Below are positions 7,593 to 15,283 of a DNA stretch of 64,000 nt, piece after piece. Made by a program: the position numbers and the translations under genes. The stretch's first letter is position 1, and each line of letters opens with the position of its first letter. The notes below the pieces were generated by a model. That model was not told where the DNA came from. It ran no database searches and saw only the letters and a list, made by a program, of their open reading frames with translations. Source of the DNA: Massilia sp. Root133 (GTDB lineage Bacteria > Pseudomonadota > Gammaproteobacteria > Burkholderiales > Burkholderiaceae_D); assembly GCF_001426525.1 (NCBI RefSeq), contig NZ_LMEW01000003.1, positions 62,001-126,000 on the forward strand, written 5' to 3'.

Positions 7593-8945
7593 TCAATTGC
7601 CCGCGACGACCATCTGCTCGATCAGGATGGAACCCGTCGACTTGTTCCCGCGCGTGAGCACGTCGTTGCCGACGCCGACGATGGCCTGGAACATGTCCTT
7701 CATGTTGCCCGCGATGGTGATCTCTTCGACCGGATACTGGATGACGCCGTTCTCGACCCAGTAGCCGGACGCCCCGCGCGAGTAATCGCCCGTGACGTAG
7801 TTCGTGCCCTGCCCCATCAGTTCCGTGACGAGCAGGCCGGTGCCCATCTTGCGCAGCATGCCTTCGAAGTCGTCGGCGATCTTCGTTTCTTTCGAGATGA
7901 TTTCCAGGTTGTGCGAGCCGCCGGCGTTGCCCGTCGTCTGCATGCCCAGCTTGCGGGCCGAGTACGACGACAGGAAATAGCCTTGCAGCACGCCGTCGCT
8001 GACGACCTTGCGGCGCTGGGTACGCACGCCCTCTTCGTCGAACGGGGCCGAGCCCACGCCGCCGATCAGGTGCGGGTCTTCGACGATCTGGATGTGGGAT
8101 GGGAAAATGCTGCTCCCCAGCGAATCGAGCAGGAAGCTCGACTTGCGGTACAGGGCACCGCCCGAGGTCGCCTGGACGAACGCACCCAGCAGGCCGGCGG
8201 CCAGCGGCGCCTCGAACAGCACGGGGCACGTGCGAGTGTCGAGCTTGCGCGCGTTCAGGCGCGCGAGGGCGCGTTCGGCGGCATAGCGGCCGATCTTTTC
8301 CGGATCGCCCAGTTTGTTCGGATCGCGCGCCGACGAATACCAGTCGTCGCGCTGCATGTGGGCGCCCTTGCCCGCGATCGGCGCGACGGACAGCGTGTGG
8401 CGCGAGAACGGGTAGCCGGCGCAAAAGCCGAGCGAGTTGGCCGCCACGAAGTGCGACTGCTGCACGTAGACGCTGGCGCCTTCACTGTTGGTGACGCGCT
8501 TGTCGACGGCGAACGCGGCCGCCTCGCAGCGCTGGGCGATGGCGACGGCGTCCTCGGCGCTGATGTCCCATGGGTAACACAGGCGCAGGTCGCGCGGGTT
8601 CGTTTCCAGCAGGTCGGCATCCGGCAGGCCGGCGGCCGGGTCCTCGGCCGTGAAGCGGGCGATGTTGTACGCCGCCTCGACGGTGGCGCGCAGCGAGTCG
8701 CGCGAGAAGTCGGACGTACTGGCGTGACCACGGCGCTGGCCGGAGTAGACGGTCACGCCGATGCCCTTGTCCTTGTTCTGCTCGATGGTCTCGATCTGGC
8801 CCTTGCGGACCGTCACCGCCAGCCCGCTACCCTCGCTGATCTCGACCGACGCATCGCTGGCGCCCGTTTCCTTGGCAATGGCAAGCACGTCCTGTGCAAG
8901 CTGCTTGAGCTGATCCTGGGTATGGGTGAAGACGGTATCGGTCAT
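7593..8945 (-). CDS. pmbA: Metalloprotease PmbA (TldE)
   Basis: PmbA/TldE forms a heterodimer with TldD that degrades unfolded peptides and, in E. coli, helps mature microcin B17 and remove CcdA. The 450-residue product shows the usual TldE/PmbA blocks: GLAVTVRKGQIETIEQNKDKGIGVTVYSG, the GGVGSAPFDEEGV segment (about 295), GNAGGSHNLE and DYSRGASGYWVENG (about 395), and a GNMKDMF C-terminal part. In the family the metal is bound by TldD. It is divergent from darP, as in many beta- and gamma-proteobacteria; the two are separated by a 93-bp region with a dyad (8969-9001). Confidence 0.95.
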   Translation of the reverse strand: MTDTVFTHTQDQLKQLAQDVLAIAKETGASDASVEISEGSGLAVTVRKGQIETIEQNKDKGIGVTVYSGQRRGHASTSDFSRDSLRATVEAAYNIARFTAEDPAAGLPDADLLETNPRDLRLCYPWDISAEDAVAIAQRCEAAAFAVDKRVTNSEGASVYVQQSHFVAANSLGFCAGYPFSRHTLSVAPIAGKGAHMQRDDWYSSARDPNKLGDPEKIGRYAAERALARLNARKLDTRTCPVLFEAPLAAGLLGAFVQATSGGALYRKSSFLLDSLGSSIFPSHIQIVEDPHLIGGVGSAPFDEEGVRTQRRKVVSDGVLQGYFLSSYSARKLGMQTTGNAGGSHNLEIISKETKIADDFEGMLRKMGTGLLVTELMGQGTNYVTGDYSRGASGYWVENGVIQYPVEEITIAGNMKDMFQAIVGVGNDVLTRGNKSTGSILIEQMVVAGN

Positions 8946-8968
8946 GTGCGTTTTTCGTAGCGAGCCCT

Positions 8969-9001
8969 AAAACAGTTATCATAGCAGCCGTTTACTGTTT
9001 T
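8969..9001. promoter_or_regulatory. Dyad in the pmbA-darP divergent promoter region
   Basis: AAAACAGT (8969-8976) and ACTGTTTT (8994-9001) form a perfect 8-bp inverted repeat separated by 17 bases. It is centred in the short region between the two divergent starts. It could be an operator, or simply two facing promoter elements. No matching regulator is recognised. Confidence 0.35.
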
Positions 9002-9038
9002 TACCGGCCGGCTTCGTGCCTGCCGAATCTAGATCATC

Positions 9039-9644
9039 ATGCCAAATGCCAACCGCGGCTCCGTCGGCTTCCGCTCCGACGAGTTCGACCAGGAATACGA
9101 CCGCCCTTCCAAGTCCGAACTCAAGCGCCAGAGTAACGAGCTGCAGAAGCTCGGTGAACAGCTCATCGAGGCGCCGCGCGACCGCGTCAAGCGCGTCCCG
9201 ATGCCGGACGAAGTCCGCGACGCCATCCTCATGTGCCAGACCATCACCAACCACGAAGGCCGGCGCCGCCAGCTGCAATTCGTCGGCAAGTTGATGCGCT
9301 CGCTCGACGAGGAAGAGGTCGCCGTCATCCAGCGCACCATCGAAAGCTGGAAGGGCACCTCCAAGGCCGAGGCGGCCGCGCTGCACGCGCTGGAGCGCCG
9401 CCGCGACAAGCTGCTGGCCGACGACAAAGCACTGACCCAGTTGCTGGAAGAACACCCGGACCTGGACGTGCAGCACCTGCGCACGCTGATCCGCAATGCG
9501 CGCAAGGAACAGGCGGAGAACAAGCCGCCCAAGGCCTACCGCGAAATCTTCCAGATCCTGAAGGACCTGGCGAAGGCGCCGAAGGCCGCGCCTGCCGATG
9601 AAGCCTCCGGCGACGAGGACGAAGACGATGAGTCTGGACAATAA
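9039..9644 (+). CDS. darP: Ribosome biogenesis factor DarP (YjgA)
   Basis: A 201-residue DUF615 protein. DarP promotes late maturation of the 50S subunit, around the peptidyl transferase centre in E. coli. The family blocks are present: KSELKRQSNELQKLGEQL (about 25-42), VKRVPMPDEVRDAI, EGRRRQLQFVGKLMR (about 75-90) and the RTLIRNARKEQ helix (about 148-158). The C-terminus is an acidic tail (DEASGDEDEDDESGQ). Its last 17 bases overlap the start of mog, giving an overlapping darP-mog-esterase-small protein operon. Confidence 0.93.
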   Translation: MPNANRGSVGFRSDEFDQEYDRPSKSELKRQSNELQKLGEQLIEAPRDRVKRVPMPDEVRDAILMCQTITNHEGRRRQLQFVGKLMRSLDEEEVAVIQRTIESWKGTSKAEAAALHALERRRDKLLADDKALTQLLEEHPDLDVQHLRTLIRNARKEQAENKPPKAYREIFQILKDLAKAPKAAPADEASGDEDEDDESGQ

Positions 9645-10248
9645 AGTCGAAGAGCTGGTCGTCGGCCTGGTCTCGGTCTCGGACCGCGCCAGCGGCGGGG
9701 TCTATGAAGACAAGGGCATTCCCGCGCTGCGCGAGTGGCTGGAAGCGGCCCTCGTCACCCCGTTCCGCGTCGAGACGCGCCTGATCCCGGACGACCGCGC
9801 CAGCATCGAGCAGACGCTCGTCGAGCTGGTCGACACCGCGCGCTGCCACCTCGTGCTGACGACGGGCGGCACGGGCCCCGCCCGCCGCGACGTCACGCCG
9901 GAAGCAACCGTCGCCGTGGGCACGAAGGAGATGCCGGGCTTCGGCGAGCAGATGCGCCAGATCAGCCTGCACTTCGTGCCGACCGCGATCCTGTCGCGCC
10001 AGACGGCCGTGATCCGCGAGACGCCCCATCACGCCGCCCTGATCATGAACCTGCCGGGCCAGCCGAAGTCCATCAAGGAAACGCTGGAAGGCCTGAAGGA
10101 CGCGGACGGTCGAAACATCGTCGGCGGCATCTTCGCGGCCGTCCCGTATTGCATCGACCTGATCGGCGGCCCGTACGCCGAGACCGACCCGGCCGTCTGC
10201 AAGGCCTTCCGGCCGAAGTCGGCGCAACGACCAAAGGACCCCGCATGA
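9628..10248 (+). CDS. mog: Molybdopterin adenylyltransferase MogA
   Basis: MogA adenylates molybdopterin with ATP so that molybdate can be inserted, a step of molybdenum cofactor synthesis. The 206-residue product starts MSLDNKVEELVVGLVSVSDRAS and contains the MoaB/Mog signature TTGGTGPARRDVTPEA (about 79-94), with the GGTG loop, and ETPHHAALIMNLPGQPKSIKE. The ATG lies inside the end of darP, and an earlier ATG would extend it only into darP-coding sequence. The stop overlaps the next ATG (ATGA). The Mog / esterase / DarP grouping recurs in beta-proteobacteria, but a functional reason is not evident. Confidence 0.92.
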   Translation: MSLDNKVEELVVGLVSVSDRASGGVYEDKGIPALREWLEAALVTPFRVETRLIPDDRASIEQTLVELVDTARCHLVLTTGGTGPARRDVTPEATVAVGTKEMPGFGEQMRQISLHFVPTAILSRQTAVIRETPHHAALIMNLPGQPKSIKETLEGLKDADGRNIVGGIFAAVPYCIDLIGGPYAETDPAVCKAFRPKSAQRPKDPA

Positions 10249-10913
10249 GCGACCTGCTCGAACACATCCAGATCGAGACCAACGACAACCCCGAGATCGC
10301 CATCATCTGGATGCACGGCCTGGGCGCGGACGGCAACGACTTCGTGCCGATGGTGCGCGAACTGGACCTCGCCGGCCTGCCCGGCATCCGCTTCATCTTC
10401 CCGCACGCGAACACGATGCCGGTGACCATCAGCAACGGCTACGTGATGCGCTCCTGGTACGACATCACGGGACTGGAACTCGGGCGGCGCGAAGACGAGA
10501 ACGGCCTGCGCGCCTCGCAGAAAGACATCGAAGCCTTCATCGAGCGCGAAAAGGCACGCGGCATTCCCGCCTCGCGCATCATCCTGGCCGGCTTCTCGCA
10601 GGGCTGCGCGATGGCCATCCAGACGGGCCTGCGCCATCCGGAACCGCTGGCCGGCCTGCTGTGCCTGTCCGGCTACGTGCCGTTGTCGGCCAACGTGGCG
10701 ACCGAACGCTCCGACGCCAGCAAGTCCACGCCGATCTTCATGGCCCACGGCCGCTACGACAACGTGGTGCCATTCAATCGCGCGGAAGCGTCGCGCGACC
10801 TGCTCGTCTCGCTGGGCTACCGGCTCGAATGGCATGAATACGCCATGCAGCACACGCTGTGCCTGGAAGAAGTCCAGCACATCTCGGCGTGGCTCAAGAA
10901 AGTACTGGACTGA
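10245..10913 (+). CDS. Carboxylesterase, alpha/beta hydrolase (EstB / phospholipase-carboxylesterase family)
   Basis: A 222-residue serine hydrolase. It has the family WMHGLGADGNDF oxyanion region (about residues 20-32), the nucleophile in GFSQG (about 118), and the acid and base in HGRYDNVVP (Asp, about 172) and the HTLCLEE histidine (about 204). In the related Pseudomonas EstB/CarE enzymes short-chain esters are hydrolysed. It has no signal peptide and should be cytoplasmic. Its ATG overlaps the mog stop, so translation is coupled. The histidine is followed by TLCLEE, where most relatives have HSVCPEE, a mild variation. Confidence 0.9.
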   Translation: MSDLLEHIQIETNDNPEIAIIWMHGLGADGNDFVPMVRELDLAGLPGIRFIFPHANTMPVTISNGYVMRSWYDITGLELGRREDENGLRASQKDIEAFIEREKARGIPASRIILAGFSQGCAMAIQTGLRHPEPLAGLLCLSGYVPLSANVATERSDASKSTPIFMAHGRYDNVVPFNRAEASRDLLVSLGYRLEWHEYAMQHTLCLEEVQHISAWLKKVLD

Positions 10914-10916
10914 ATC

Positions 10917-11114
10917 ATGGCAAAGAAAGAGGAACTCGACGAGGAAACGCTGGCGCTGATCCACTGGTGCATCGAGGTCGAACACCACCTCGTCGCCGGC
11001 GGCGCCACGCAGAAACAGGCGCAGGAACACATCGAGGAACAGGTCGAGTGGTTCACCGACATGTTCTACGAAGGCCTGACGCCGGAACAGGCGGCGAAGG
11101 AAGCGCTGGCCTGA
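10917..11114 (+). CDS. Small acidic conserved hypothetical protein (65 aa)
   Basis: Begins 3 bp after the esterase stop, so it is very probably the last gene of the darP-mog-esterase operon. The 65 residues are strongly helical and acidic, with WCIEVEHHLVAGGATQKQAQEHIEEQVEWFTDMF followed by a second short helix ending EQAAKEALA. There is no signal peptide, membrane segment or recognisable catalytic motif. The composition suggests a helical-hairpin binding or adaptor protein, but the function is unknown. Confidence 0.75.
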   Translation: MAKKEELDEETLALIHWCIEVEHHLVAGGATQKQAQEHIEEQVEWFTDMFYEGLTPEQAAKEALA

Positions 11115-11130
11115 GCTGACCTGAGCCCGC

Positions 11131-12156
11131 CTACTCGGGCACGCAGCGCGGCGAATTGGCGGCAGCCCATTCCGCGGCCGTCCTGAGCGACGCCTCGACC
11201 GGCTCGCCTTTCGGCGCCGGCTGCATGGGCGCGATGCCGCCGCGGAAGACCGGACCATCGGCCAGCGCATACCGCATTTCCGTCAGCAACAGCATGGCGC
11301 CGTCGGGCAGCCAGTACACCTTGTTCGCCGTCGACATGCCGTACGACGCCTGGCCGAACGTCCGCACCCGCTCCTCCCCCATCAACGCGACGAGCAGCAT
11401 CTCGCCCGCGCTCGCCGTCTTCGCGCCGACCAGCACGGCCAGCGGCCCGGCGGCAAAGGACGAGAATGGATTGGCGCGGTCCCCCACGTCGCGCGCGGCC
11501 ATGCCCGCGAGACCGGTGCGATCGACCACCGGGATCGCCTTGCCGTCGCGATCCACCCAGCGCGCCTTGTTGGCATTGCCGAACAGCGGATACATGGCGA
11601 TGAACGGCGGCCACGCGTTGCCGCCCGTCTGCTCGCTCAGGTCGACGACGAGCGCGCAGGCCCGTCCGACGCCGGGCAGCGCGGCCGCGTCGTCGTACAC
11701 GCGCCGCACGTAGGCCGACATGGCCGCGGGCGCCATGTCCGTCGTCGCCGGCGGCACCCAGCGCAAGACCGTGCCTCGGCTCGTCGCGACCAGCTGGAAC
11801 GGCGCAACGCGGGGACCGGCCGGCTGCGGCAGCGCGGACTGTCCCGGCGCCTGGGGCGGGAACAGGAACGAGTGGCCGCCCGTGTCCAGCGTGCCGAGCA
11901 CCTTGCGGACGCGCGCATACAGGTCGTTCCGGTCGACGTCCGCCGTCTTGCCGTCAACCGCGGCCAGCAGGTCCTGCTTCGCCTGTGCGTATTCTTCCTG
12001 CCGGCGCGGGTACAGGCCCTTGCTCTCGACCAGGCTGATCGCCTGGTCCGCGATGGCGCGCGCCAGGGCCAGCGGCATGGTCTCCGCGGCGCCGGCGGCG
12101 GTAGCCGCGGCAAACGACAGGGCGCAAACGGCCGCCCGCAACAGGTTGCGATTCAT
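11131..12156 (-). CDS. S41-family peptidase, nisin-resistance-protein-like, exported
   Basis: A 341-residue protein with a Sec signal peptide (about residues 1-22, ending AAGA) and a tail-specific-protease S41 fold. The nucleophile region reads KTASAGEML (about 250). The later block reads TFGQASYGMSTAN, where CtpA-type enzymes have a catalytic lysine (TYGKG). The Q version and the TxN ending are typical of the S41 branch that includes the nisin-resistance protein NSR. There is no PDZ domain. CAAGGAGACACC precedes the ATG. It lies 25 bp after a LytTR response regulator gene, so the two-component system probably controls or senses something linked to this protease. Substrate unknown. Confidence 0.8.
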   Translation of the reverse strand: MNRNLLRAAVCALSFAAATAAGAAETMPLALARAIADQAISLVESKGLYPRRQEEYAQAKQDLLAAVDGKTADVDRNDLYARVRKVLGTLDTGGHSFLFPPQAPGQSALPQPAGPRVAPFQLVATSRGTVLRWVPPATTDMAPAAMSAYVRRVYDDAAALPGVGRACALVVDLSEQTGGNAWPPFIAMYPLFGNANKARWVDRDGKAIPVVDRTGLAGMAARDVGDRANPFSSFAAGPLAVLVGAKTASAGEMLLVALMGEERVRTFGQASYGMSTANKVYWLPDGAMLLLTEMRYALADGPVFRGGIAPMQPAPKGEPVEASLRTAAEWAAANSPRCVPE

Positions 12157-12181
12157 GGTGTCTCCTTGTTGAACGAGGCGG

Positions 12182-12919
12182 CTACATGCCGCGGAACAGA
12201 TATTGAAAGCGCTGGCTGACCGGCAGTCGCGCGGGATGCCCGCGCAGGTGCACCCACAAGGCGCCATCCTCGGCGCGCGCGGCGCTCGCGATGCGCCGCA
12301 CGGCCACCATATAGCCCCGGTGGATCTGCCAGAACGCGGCCGGGTCGAGCGAATCGGCCAGTTCCTTCAGGCTCAGGCGGATATGGGCTTCCAGCCCGTC
12401 CGTCACCACGCGCGTGTACTTGGCATCCGCGCAGAAATACAAGACGTCGGCCAGGTCGATGAAGTGGATCGTGTTGCCGACCGTGGCCTGCAGCCACGCG
12501 GGCGCCCTGGGTGCGGGCCGCAAGCGCGACACGAGGTGCGTGAGGTCCGGCGGCGGCGATGCCAGGCGCGCACGCACGCGCTCGACCGCGCGCGCGAGGC
12601 GTTCCAGCGCGATCGGCTTCACGACGTAGTCCACGGCACCTTCGTCGAACGCGGCCAGCGCATGTTCGCCGTAGGCCGTCACGAACACGACGTGGGTCCG
12701 CGCACCGAACACGCGCGCCAGTTCCAGGCCGTCCAGGCCCGGCATGCGGATGTCGAGGAAGGCCACGTCCGGCATCCATTCGCGGCCCAGGCGCAGCGCC
12801 TCGATGCCGTCCTGCGCGGCGGCGATCTGCGCGTCCGGCCATAAACGTTCCAGCGCTTCGACGAGTTCCGCGCGCAACAGCGGTTCGTCATCGGCGACGA
12901 GGACACGGGGCGCCGTCAT
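12182..12919 (-). CDS. LytTR-family response regulator
   Basis: A 245-residue response regulator. The receiver domain (about 1-120) has the acidic pocket DDE, the phospho-accepting Asp in FLDIRMPG (about 56), the TAYGEHAL switch and the KPI lysine (about 102). The C-terminal LytTR DNA-binding domain (about 140-245) shows VGNTIHFIDLADVLYFCADAKYTRV and FWQIHRGYMV. Its ATG overlaps the stop of the upstream kinase gene by 4 bases, so the pair is coupled. LytTR regulators bind paired direct repeats in DNA; no target site is assigned here. Confidence 0.93.
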   Translation of the reverse strand: MTAPRVLVADDEPLLRAELVEALERLWPDAQIAAAQDGIEALRLGREWMPDVAFLDIRMPGLDGLELARVFGARTHVVFVTAYGEHALAAFDEGAVDYVVKPIALERLARAVERVRARLASPPPDLTHLVSRLRPAPRAPAWLQATVGNTIHFIDLADVLYFCADAKYTRVVTDGLEAHIRLSLKELADSLDPAAFWQIHRGYMVAVRRIASAARAEDGALWVHLRGHPARLPVSQRFQYLFRGM

Positions 12920-13959
12920 GCCATCACCTCCAGCGCGGCGGCGGCCGGCAGCGTCAGCACCGCTTCCGTCAGGCCCGCATCGCCGCGGCGCAGGACGAAG
13001 CCGGCACGCGCCCCATACAACGCTTGCAGGCGCTCGCGCAGGTTGCGCAGGCCGACGCCGCTGCCCAGCGTGGTCTCGCCGATGCCGGCGCCGTCGTCGG
13101 CGACGACGATGGTCAACACGTCACCGTCGCGAACCGCCGTCACGGCGATGCGCACGGTGCCCGGCTTCGGCTCGAGGCCGTGGCACACGGCGTTCTCGAC
13201 GAGCGTCATCAGGAGCAGCGGCGGCATCGACACGGCTGCCAGCGCGGGCGGGCAATCGAGCTGGTATTGAAGACGCTCGCCGAAGCGGATCGCCATCAGC
13301 GCGAGGTAGTGGCCGGCCAGTTCGAATTCGCGGCCCAGGGTCGACGCCTGGCTGCGCATGTCGGGCAGCGCGCTGTGCAGGTAGGCGATCAGGTGTTCCA
13401 GCATCTCGACGGCGCGCGGCGGCTGGTGGCGCGCGAGATATCGCGTGTTGGCGAGCGTGTTGTACAGGAAGTGCGGTTCGACCTGGGCCTGCAGCGCTTT
13501 CAGCTCGGCCGCCAGCGCCGCGTTGCGCAGGTCGGCCAGCTGCTGCGCATGGGCGCGGGTGCGGGCGAACCACAGCGGCAGCCCGAGGACGGCGACATTC
13601 ACGCCGACGACGCAGGCCAGCACCTGCTGGTCGGGCAGCGCCTGGACGCCCCACGCGGCGAGCACGCTCTGGTATGCCGGCAGCACGGCCCACGCGCCGG
13701 CGCCGGTCGCGGCCAGCAGCAGCGTCATCGCGCTGGTCCAGCCGAGCCGGCGCGCGGCCACCAGCAGCAGTGCGCACGTCACGAAACCCGGCACCACGAT
13801 CGCGCCGAACAACGCGAGCAAGGCGTAGCGCCGCAGCAGCAGCGCGCCGCCCGCGACGAGCGCCAGGCACAGGAGGCTGAGCAGCCCCTGGCGCCATGCA
13901 CAGCCGTACAGGCGGCGGATGGCGCGGGCGCAGTCGTCGTCGGTCATCGATTCGCTCAC
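12916..13959 (-). CDS. LytS/YehU-type sensor histidine kinase
   Basis: A 347-residue membrane kinase. It has about four transmembrane segments in the first 140 residues (for example LLSLLCLALVAGGALLL and LALFGAIVVPGFVTCALLLV), then a coiled coil. The His_kinase dimerisation motif is QVEPHFLYNTLANTRYLARH (about 185, His phospho-acceptor). The HATPase domain has the N-box LVENAVCHGLEP and the G-boxes DDGAGIG and GVGLRNLRERL. No periplasmic sensor domain of note is visible, so the signal is probably sensed within the membrane. It overlaps both neighbours by 4 bases (13956-13959 and 12916-12919). Confidence 0.93.
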   Translation of the reverse strand: MSESMTDDDCARAIRRLYGCAWRQGLLSLLCLALVAGGALLLRRYALLALFGAIVVPGFVTCALLLVAARRLGWTSAMTLLLAATGAGAWAVLPAYQSVLAAWGVQALPDQQVLACVVGVNVAVLGLPLWFARTRAHAQQLADLRNAALAAELKALQAQVEPHFLYNTLANTRYLARHQPPRAVEMLEHLIAYLHSALPDMRSQASTLGREFELAGHYLALMAIRFGERLQYQLDCPPALAAVSMPPLLLMTLVENAVCHGLEPKPGTVRIAVTAVRDGDVLTIVVADDGAGIGETTLGSGVGLRNLRERLQALYGARAGFVLRRGDAGLTEAVLTLPAAAALEVMA

Positions 13960-14519
13960 AAGGTCGGCGTGGTCGGGATGGCGGCCTGCGGCGGCATGTG
14001 GTCGACGGGGACGTCACGGCCGACGGTCTCGAACGCGACCGGCTCCATCCACACCTGGCCCGTGCCGCCGCCGATGGCGCCGAACACGATCAGCGCCGCG
14101 TTGTCCGGGACATCCAGCACGACGCTGCGCTCCTGCCAGCCGGTGGTGCCCTTGAGCGGCTGGCTTTTGGTGTTATAAAAGGCGACCGACTTGCCTTCGT
14201 GCGTATCGACACGCATCCACAATCCCGCCCAGTCGCTTATCGCCTCGGTACGCAGGCGCGCGCGAAACCGCACGCGCTGGCCGAGGTAGCGCTGGGCCTG
14301 GACAGGCTGGACCAGGGCTGCCCACGCCTTGGGATCGTTCGTCTTACTGCGCAAGAACTTGGCCCCGCGCCCTTCCGGCGACGTGTCCACGCCGGCCGTG
14401 AATTTGTCGGGATTTGCACCGGTCACGTGCCAGTTCGGCGGCAACGGCGCGGGCGTAGCGGCCAGCGCGAGGACGGTCGTGGCGGCCGCCGCGGCGGCGA
14501 GGATGTAATGGGGTTTCAT
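13956..14519 (-). CDS. Exported jelly-roll-like protein upstream of the LytS/LytTR pair
   Basis: A 187-residue protein with a Sec signal peptide (about residues 1-22) and a beta-rich body resembling carbohydrate-binding-module-like sandwiches (RVRFRARLRTEAISDWAGLWMRVD, GWQERSVVLDVPDNAALIVFGAIGGGTGQVWMEPV). No catalytic residues are evident. It is the first gene of a four-gene leftward operon, and its stop codon overlaps the kinase start. An exported binding protein linked to a kinase without a sensor domain could act as its accessory sensor; that is inference. Confidence 0.75.
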   Translation of the reverse strand: MKPHYILAAAAAATTVLALAATPAPLPPNWHVTGANPDKFTAGVDTSPEGRGAKFLRSKTNDPKAWAALVQPVQAQRYLGQRVRFRARLRTEAISDWAGLWMRVDTHEGKSVAFYNTKSQPLKGTTGWQERSVVLDVPDNAALIVFGAIGGGTGQVWMEPVAFETVGRDVPVDHMPPQAAIPTTPTL

Positions 14520-14636
14520 CGGTTTGTCTTTCGCGAGTGGTTGGGAGCCGTCACTATGCCGCCAGCGCCGGCGATGCGCCGGGCAATGCGACGGACGACT
14601 ACCGCGCCGCGACGAACGCGGCCTGGCGCCGATGGG

Positions 14637-15191
14637 CTAATCGGGCAGCGGCGCCGCACTCGACGCCGGCGCTTCCGTGCGCGCCGTGTTCATCACCATC
14701 GCGAGGAACGTGTAATAGCCGTTCACGCCCATCAGGTCGACGACGCCCTGCTCGCCGAACAGGGCCAGCGCGTCGTCGTAGACGCGGTCCGACACGCGCT
14801 TGTGGCGGTGCAGTTCGAGGCAGAAGTCGTACACGACCGCTTCGTCGACGAGCATCGCGGCCGGCCGCTCGTGCCCCGCGATGGCCGCGATGACGTCCGG
14901 CGGGACGCCCACCTGCTGCGCGATCGGCGCGTGGATCGCCCACTCGACCTGCTGGTCCCATTCGCGCGCCGTGACGAGGATCGCCAGCTCCGACAGGCGC
15001 ACGCCGATGGCACTGCGGTAGCGCAGGTACTCGCCGACCCGCTGCGCATGGCCCATCAGCTCGGGACTGCGCAGCAGCGGCACGAACGGGCCGTACAGCG
15101 CACCGCGCGGGCCATTGATGATCTCCTGGGCCGCGGCGCGCTGGGCGTCGGTCCAGTCTTCCGGCGGAATCGGGCGAAGGCGGTCTGTCAT
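14637..15191 (-). CDS. Carboxymuconolactone decarboxylase family protein (AhpD-like fold)
   Basis: A 184-residue cytoplasmic protein starting MTDRLRPIPPEDWTDAQ, with the CMD-family helices (GVRLSELAILVTAREWDQQVEWAIHAPIAQQVGV, about 75-108). It lacks the CxxC pair of the peroxidase-reducing AhpD branch and has the E-x(n)-CxxxH-like stretch EAVVYDFCLELHRH near residue 132. The ATG at 15191 is chosen because the family starts near there; an ATG 12 codons upstream is possible. It is divergent from the class III aminotransferase, with which it shares a 92-bp promoter region. Function unknown. Confidence 0.82.
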   Translation of the reverse strand: MTDRLRPIPPEDWTDAQRAAAQEIINGPRGALYGPFVPLLRSPELMGHAQRVGEYLRYRSAIGVRLSELAILVTAREWDQQVEWAIHAPIAQQVGVPPDVIAAIAGHERPAAMLVDEAVVYDFCLELHRHKRVSDRVYDDALALFGEQGVVDLMGVNGYYTFLAMVMNTARTEAPASSAAPLPD

Positions 15192-15283
15192 GACGAAAAT
15201 ATTCGCATGCCTTGAGGCAAAAATCAAAAGAATCCCGACGGTTCCCGTTTATTGTCAAACGTCAACTTTTTGGGGAGCTTCCA

